Assembly (NCBI GenBank): GCA_934670025.1 | Contig: CAKUOS010000064.1 | Coordinates: 1-8,966 of the forward strand | Source of the DNA: an uncultured Oscillospiraceae bacterium | GTDB taxonomy: Bacteria > Bacillota > Clostridia > Oscillospirales > Oscillospiraceae | DNA: 8,966 nucleotides | Direction of reading: 5' to 3' | Shown: in pieces, positions 5,917 through 8,966 of the stretch | Layout: each line of letters begins with the position of its first letter | Numbering within the stretch: the first letter of the stretch is position 1 | Notes under the pieces: generated by a model | The model's database searches: none | What the model was told of the DNA's origin: nothing | What the model saw: the letters and a program-made list of their open reading frames with translations, nothing else | Position numbers and translations under genes: made by a program

Positions 5917-7126
5917 ACCGGAGCTTTTGTGCCCGGCAGGGGATATGGAAAAGCTGCAAATGGCGCTGGCCTACGGCGCGGACGCCGTGTATCTGGCGGG
6001 CACGAGCTTCGGTATGCGCTCGTTTACGGGGAATTTTGCCCCGGACGAGCTGCCGAAGGCCGTGAAGCTGGCGCACGACGCGGGCACGAAGGTCCACTGC
6101 ACGGTAAACATCATGCCGCGCAACGACGAGGCCGCCGCGCTGCCGGCGTATCTGGAGCGGCTGGACGACGCGGGCGTCGACGCGCTGATCCTGGCGGATC
6201 TCGGTGCGTTCACGATGGCCGGGAAATACGCGCCGCACTGCCAGCGGCACGTGTCCACGCAGCAGTCGATCGCAAACTATGCCTGCGCACAGAGCTGGTA
6301 TGACCTCGGCGCGCAGCGCGTCGTGCTGGCACGCGAGCTGAGTCTGCGGGAGATTGTGGAGATCCGGGAAAAAGTCTCACCGGAGCTTGAGATCGAGACG
6401 TTCTGCCACGGCGCGATGTGTGTGTCGTACTCGGGCCGGTGTCTGCTCAGCAATTATATGACCGGACGCGACTCCAACCGCGGCCAGTGCGCGCAGCCGT
6501 GCCGCTATCAGTACGCGCTGATGGAGGAAAAGCGCCCGGGCGAGTATTTCCCCGTCTTTGAAGACGAAAAGGGTACGTACATCATGAATTCGCGCGATAT
6601 GTGCATGATCGACCATCTGGACGAGCTGTGTGAGGCGGGTATCGACTGCCTGAAGATCGAAGGGCGCGCAAAATCGGCGTATTATGCCGCGATCGTCACG
6701 GGCGCGTACCGTCACGTGCTGGACGACGTGTATGCGGGCCGCCCGGCGGACCGGGTCTGGCGCGACGAGGTCGAGCACGTGTCCCACCGGTATTATTCGA
6801 CCGGCTTCTATTACGGCCAACCGGGGCAGTATACGGAAAATTCGCGCTATCTGCGCGAGTGGCAGATCTGTGCGGTCGTCGAACGCTGCGAGGAAGACGG
6901 CACCGCCGTCCTCAGCCTGCGCAACAAATTTGCGGCAGGGGACACCGTCGAGGTCGTCGGCCCGGATCTGCGGCCGTTTACGTGGGAGGTCCCGGTGATG
7001 GAGGATCTGGACGGCGTACCGCTGCGCGAACCGCGGACGCCGCAGATGCGCTTTCGCGCAAAGCTGCCGAAGCAGGTGCCGCCGCTGTCGTTCGTGCGGC
7101 ACGCGGTGGAGCTGTCCGGACGGTAA
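5903..7126 (+). CDS. U32 family protein, TrhP/YrrO-like tRNA hydroxylation factor (annotated 'peptidase U32')
   Basis: This 407-residue protein carries the U32 signature ETFCHGAMCVSYSGRCLLS at 165-183, followed by NRGQCAQPCR at 192-201 and NSRDMC at 229-234. Cysteines 173, 180, 196 and 234 are candidates for the iron-sulfur cluster ligands described for this family. The N-terminus, KPELLCPAGDMEKLQMAL and YGADAVYL, is the usual TIM-barrel opening. Although the family was named after a collagenase-like peptidase, its characterised bacterial members RlhA and TrhP hydroxylate 23S rRNA or the wobble uridine of tRNA using prephenate-dependent chemistry. In B. subtilis the mltG homologue yrrL is followed by yrrM (trmR) and the U32 genes yrrN and yrrO, so position supports a TrhP role. 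Here the methyltransferase is missing between them and only one U32 gene is present before the terminator. The ATG at 5903 is chosen for its GGAGG site and family N-terminus. Confidence 0.9.
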   Translation: MVRRKPELLCPAGDMEKLQMALAYGADAVYLAGTSFGMRSFTGNFAPDELPKAVKLAHDAGTKVHCTVNIMPRNDEAAALPAYLERLDDAGVDALILADLGAFTMAGKYAPHCQRHVSTQQSIANYACAQSWYDLGAQRVVLARELSLREIVEIREKVSPELEIETFCHGAMCVSYSGRCLLSNYMTGRDSNRGQCAQPCRYQYALMEEKRPGEYFPVFEDEKGTYIMNSRDMCMIDHLDELCEAGIDCLKIEGRAKSAYYAAIVTGAYRHVLDDVYAGRPADRVWRDEVEHVSHRYYSTGFYYGQPGQYTENSRYLREWQICAVVERCEEDGTAVLSLRNKFAAGDTVEVVGPDLRPFTWEVPVMEDLDGVPLREPRTPQMRFRAKLPKQVPPLSFVRHAVELSGR

Positions 7127-7141
7127 AACAGGATATACAAC

Positions 7142-7177
7142 AAAGGCTCCGTCATCCGGATGGATGACGGAGCCTTT
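7142..7177. terminator. Bidirectional terminator between the U32 and SLH genes
   Basis: A perfect 16-bp stem (7142-7157 with 7162-7177) has a four-base loop (GGAT) and A3/T3 at its base. It starts 15 nt after the U32 stop and 16 nt beyond the stop of the convergent SLH gene, so it can end both transcripts. The T-tracts are short on both strands, offset by the very strong stem. Confidence 0.88.
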
Positions 7178-7193
7178 CATATTGTTTCGTTTA

Positions 7194-8540
7194 TCAGATG
7201 ATGCGGCGGCCGCAGAGGAAGCGCGTTTTGTAATATGACTCGTCGAGCGAGTTGACGCGCACGCCGGTCGACGGAGTGGAGGCGTGGACAAAGTTGCCGT
7301 TGCCGATGTACATACCGACGTGGTTGGCATAGCCGCTGTAGCCGAAGAAGACAAGGTCGCCGACCTGAAGATCGCTGCGCGAAACGTAGGTGCCCTGACT
7401 CATCTGGTCGTTGGCCACACGGTTCATCTTATAGCCGTAGGTCGTCAGGACGTAGTACATGAGGCCCGAGCAGTCGAAGCCGGTCGACGGGCTCTTGCCG
7501 CCCCAGACGTAGCTGTAGCCGACGAACGACATGGCGAAGTTGGCGATCTCGCTGGCTGTACCGGATCCGGAGACGCTGCCGCCGGAATTGCCGCCGCCGT
7601 TCCCGCCGGGCGTGACGGTACCGTTCTGCTTCTCGGACAGCAGATCCGCGCGGACGTAGGCCGTGATGCCGTTATACTTGATGCGATACCACTGATAGCC
7701 GTCGGAGGTCGTGGTCGTGATGCCGGTGACGGTGACCTTTGCGTTGTACTCCAGCTCGCCGACCTTGGTGCTGGACGTGGTCCAGGAGTCGCGGACGTTG
7801 ATCTTGCCGGTCTGCGCGACATACATGGTCTTGCTCACGTCCGTGACCTTGACGCTCAGATTGATCTGATCGACGGTGACGGTCGCGCTCTGGATATTCT
7901 CATAATAGAACCACTGAATGGTCTTGTAGCAGCGCAGGAACATCGTCATGGCTTCCTGCCGGGAGGTGTTGCCCTTGGGATTGAGGTATGTGCCGTTTCC
8001 GAGCTTCGTGCCCTGCACATAGCCGTAGCTCACGCAGATCTGCGCGGCCTCCTTGGCCCAGGAGGCGAGCTTGCCGGTGTCGGAGAAGCCGCTCAGCGCG
8101 CCGTCGGACGCGGTCGGGGCGAAGGCCGCCGCCGTGCAGAAATTTTCGATCAGCTTGAAAAACTCCTGCCGCGTCAGCAGCTGGTTCGGACGGAACGAGC
8201 CGTCTTCATAGCCGTTGACGATGCCGTAGAGGTGCGCCTTGACGATGTATTCGTTCGACGTGTCGGAGAAGCCGGTGAAGGTTTCGTTCGACATATCGAT
8301 GTCGTTGCCGGTGGCCTTTTCAAAGGCGTATACCGCCAGCTCGCACATCTCGCCGCGCGTGATGTCCTTCGTCAGGTCGAGATTCTGGAACGAGTCGGGC
8401 ATCAGGCCCAGGCGCGTGATCTCGTCGTAGTTCGTCTTGAACCAGCTGCTGTAGGTATTGGCTGCGAAGCACGTTGCGCTCAGCGAGAGCAGCATCGCCG
8501 CGCAGAGCAGCAGACAGACGAGTTTTCGTGTTTTATGCAT
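7194..8540 (-). CDS. Secreted S-layer-homology / SH3 / NlpC-P60 cell-wall hydrolase
   Basis: This 448-residue exported protein is probably a peptidoglycan D,L-endopeptidase held on the wall. Domains in order: a Sec signal peptide at 1-26 or 27 (cleavage after CFA or CFAA); three SLH-like units at about 30-78, 91-135 and 152-205, with FSDT starts and a DGSFRPNQLLTRQEF core in the second; a bacterial SH3 domain at about 238-303 (INVRDSWTTSSTKVGEL, WYRIKYN, AYVRADLL); a Gly/Ser linker at 305-328; and NlpC/P60 at 330-448. Catalytic residues are Cys357 in FDCSG, His407 in NHVGMYIG and His419 in FVHAS. SLH domains bind pyruvylated secondary wall polymers, so the glycosyltransferase operon next door could supply the ligand, an inference only. 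AAAGGAG (complement of 8551-8557) lies 10 nt before the ATG. It is convergent with the U32 gene and divergent from murT. Confidence 0.95.
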   Translation of the reverse strand: MHKTRKLVCLLLCAAMLLSLSATCFAANTYSSWFKTNYDEITRLGLMPDSFQNLDLTKDITRGEMCELAVYAFEKATGNDIDMSNETFTGFSDTSNEYIVKAHLYGIVNGYEDGSFRPNQLLTRQEFFKLIENFCTAAAFAPTASDGALSGFSDTGKLASWAKEAAQICVSYGYVQGTKLGNGTYLNPKGNTSRQEAMTMFLRCYKTIQWFYYENIQSATVTVDQINLSVKVTDVSKTMYVAQTGKINVRDSWTTSSTKVGELEYNAKVTVTGITTTTSDGYQWYRIKYNGITAYVRADLLSEKQNGTVTPGGNGGGNSGGSVSGSGTASEIANFAMSFVGYSYVWGGKSPSTGFDCSGLMYYVLTTYGYKMNRVANDQMSQGTYVSRSDLQVGDLVFFGYSGYANHVGMYIGNGNFVHASTPSTGVRVNSLDESYYKTRFLCGRRII

Positions 8541-8557
8541 GGTTCCGTGGCTCCTTT

Positions 8558-8589
8558 CGCCGCTGCACGCGAAAAAAGCCGCGGCGGCG
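8558..8589 (-). promoter_or_regulatory. Leader hairpin next to the SLH gene ribosome site
   Basis: In the SLH gene leader a 9-bp GC-rich stem (8558-8566 with 8581-8589, one G-T) encloses a 14-nt loop containing six consecutive T in the transcript sense. It abuts the AAAGGAG site (8551-8557). It may affect translation or mRNA stability; no known riboswitch is recognised. Confidence 0.4.
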
Positions 8590-8614
8590 CAGATTTTTTA
8601 TCAAATTTGAATGC

Positions 8615-8643
8615 ATTATATCAGATTATGACAACCATTACAA
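8615..8643 (-). promoter_or_regulatory. Sigma-A-type promoter of the SLH gene
   Basis: On the - strand TTGTAA (8638-8643) and a perfect TATAAT (8615-8620) are 17 bp apart, with TGA directly before the -10 (extended -10). The predicted start near 8608 gives a leader of about 68 nt and falls within the perfect palindrome TCAAATTTGA (8601-8610). Confidence 0.75.
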
Positions 8644-8694
8644 GCCCATTTTTGTAAATCTTTCGTAACCAAATGCTTTTTCGGATAATGGTTG
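8632..8694. repeat. 9-bp inverted repeat spanning the divergent promoters
   Basis: CAACCATTA (8632-8640) and its exact reverse complement TAATGGTTG (8686-8694) overlap the -35 boxes of the SLH and murT promoters respectively, each in the same relative place. The pair could be binding sites for one regulator, or a chance repeat. Confidence 0.5.
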
Positions 8695-8720
8695 CGTTTT
8701 GAGCGAAAAAGTGGTATAAC
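8692..8720 (+). promoter_or_regulatory. Sigma-A-type promoter of murT, almost no leader
   Basis: TTGCGT (8692-8697) and TATAAC (8715-8720) are 17 bp apart, and TGG precedes the -10 (extended -10 TGGTATAAC). The -10 ends 7 nt before the murT ATG, so transcription would begin at or within a base or two of the start codon. GGTAT and ATACC form an inverted repeat (8713-8726) over the -10 and start. Confidence 0.6.
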
Positions 8721-8727
8721 CATACCC

Positions 8728-8966
8728 ATGAAATTACGAGTGATGATCGCAGTGCTTGCGTGCAAGCTCTGCCGGAGCCTGATCCGCCTGCTGGGCAGAG
8801 GCGGCACGGATTTCCCGGGGCGTGTGGCCCTGAAGCTCTGCCCGAATCTGCTGGGTGAACTTGCAAAGAACGTGACGACCGTGATCGTCACGGGCACCAA
8901 CGGCAAGACCACGACCTCGCGCATGATCGAGCAGTCGTGGCAGGACGCTGGAATCTCTTACTTTGC
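8728..8966 (+). CDS. murT: Lipid II isoglutaminyl synthase subunit MurT, N-terminal part (3' truncated by window edge)
   Basis: MurT is a Mur-ligase-like protein that, with the glutamine amidotransferase GatD, amidates the D-Glu of the lipid II stem peptide to D-isoglutamine in the cytosol. Only 79 codons are visible. Seen: the N-terminal MKLRVMIAVLACKLCRSLIRLLGRGG-type stretch characteristic of MurT (residues 1-26, cited as consecutive parts MKLRVMIAVL and LIRLLGRGG), PGRVALKLCPNLL at 30-42, and the ATP-binding P-loop VTGTNGKTTTSRMI at 55-68. The short hydrophobic N-terminus before the P-loop, rather than a UDP-sugar-binding domain, separates it from MurC-F. There is no Shine-Dalgarno sequence before the ATG, and the promoter -10 ends 7 nt upstream. 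gatD would be expected just downstream, outside the window. The four MurT zinc-ribbon cysteines lie beyond the edge. Confidence 0.9.
   Translation, partial: MKLRVMIAVLACKLCRSLIRLLGRGGTDFPGRVALKLCPNLLGELAKNVTTVIVTGTNGKTTTSRMIEQSWQDAGISYF

Noticed and set aside
5903..7126. The literal 'collagenase-like protease' reading of the U32 family
   Set aside because: Characterised bacterial members with this cysteine pattern act in RNA hydroxylation, and the mltG-adjacent position agrees with that role.
7284..8657. A 457-codon open frame antisense to the SLH gene
   Set aside because: It has a Val/Ala/Gly-biased shadow composition, no ribosome site, and covers a gene with full domain evidence on the other strand.
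1..8966. CRISPR array, tRNA or rRNA genes, insertion sequences, phage genes or attachment sites
   Set aside because: No regularly spaced repeats, cloverleaf segments, transposase or integrase frames, or terminal repeats were found on either strand by eye.

Overview
The window reads as a chromosomal segment of a GC-rich, low-GC-lineage-derived Gram-positive anaerobe, most likely a gut Clostridia of the Oscillospiraceae/Ruminococcaceae type. This is inferred from the gene families (MurT, an MltG next to a U32 tRNA-modification protein, a secreted SLH-SH3-NlpC/P60 protein, a TagA-like glycosyltransferase), strong AGGAGG ribosome sites, and a GC-rich coding sequence with AT-rich promoters. No rRNA, tRNA, CRISPR array, insertion sequence or phage gene is visible. 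Gene density is high and no gap without a gene exceeds about 210 bases.

Layout. 1-447 (+) is the 3' end of nagA (GlcNAc-6-P deacetylase), closed by a strong terminator. 605-1276 (+) encodes an unrecognised single-pass membrane protein. It converges on 1355-1894 (-), an unrecognised signal-anchored protein, and the two share a bidirectional hairpin. 2005-2847 (-) encodes a very cysteine-rich cytosolic protein with its own terminator. From 2985 a promoter starts a four-gene + strand operon ending at a 16-bp hairpin (7142-7177): a WecG/TagA/CpsF glycosyltransferase, a DJ-1/PfpI protein, the transglycosylase MltG and a U32-family (TrhP/YrrO-like) protein. 7194-8540 (-) is an SLH-SH3-NlpC/P60 wall hydrolase. 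It is divergent from the start of murT (8728 to the window edge, +), and the intergenic region between them carries two back-to-back promoters.

How they work together. The dominant theme is the cell envelope. Amino-sugar catabolism (NagA), wall-linked glycopolymer synthesis (TagA-like), glycan strand cleavage (MltG), peptide stem cleavage (NlpC/P60) and amidation of lipid II (MurT) sit within 9 kb. The U32 protein is the exception: its family acts in tRNA wobble-uridine hydroxylation or related RNA modification, and its place beside mltG matches the yrrL-yrrM-yrrN-yrrO order of Bacillus subtilis.

Most of the window is ordinary core-genome content. The features that most merit a second look are the apparent leaderless start of murT, the 9-bp inverted repeat touching both -35 boxes of the murT/SLH divergent promoters, the cysteine-rich unknown protein, and the consistent extended -10 (TGn) form of all five promoters I could identify.
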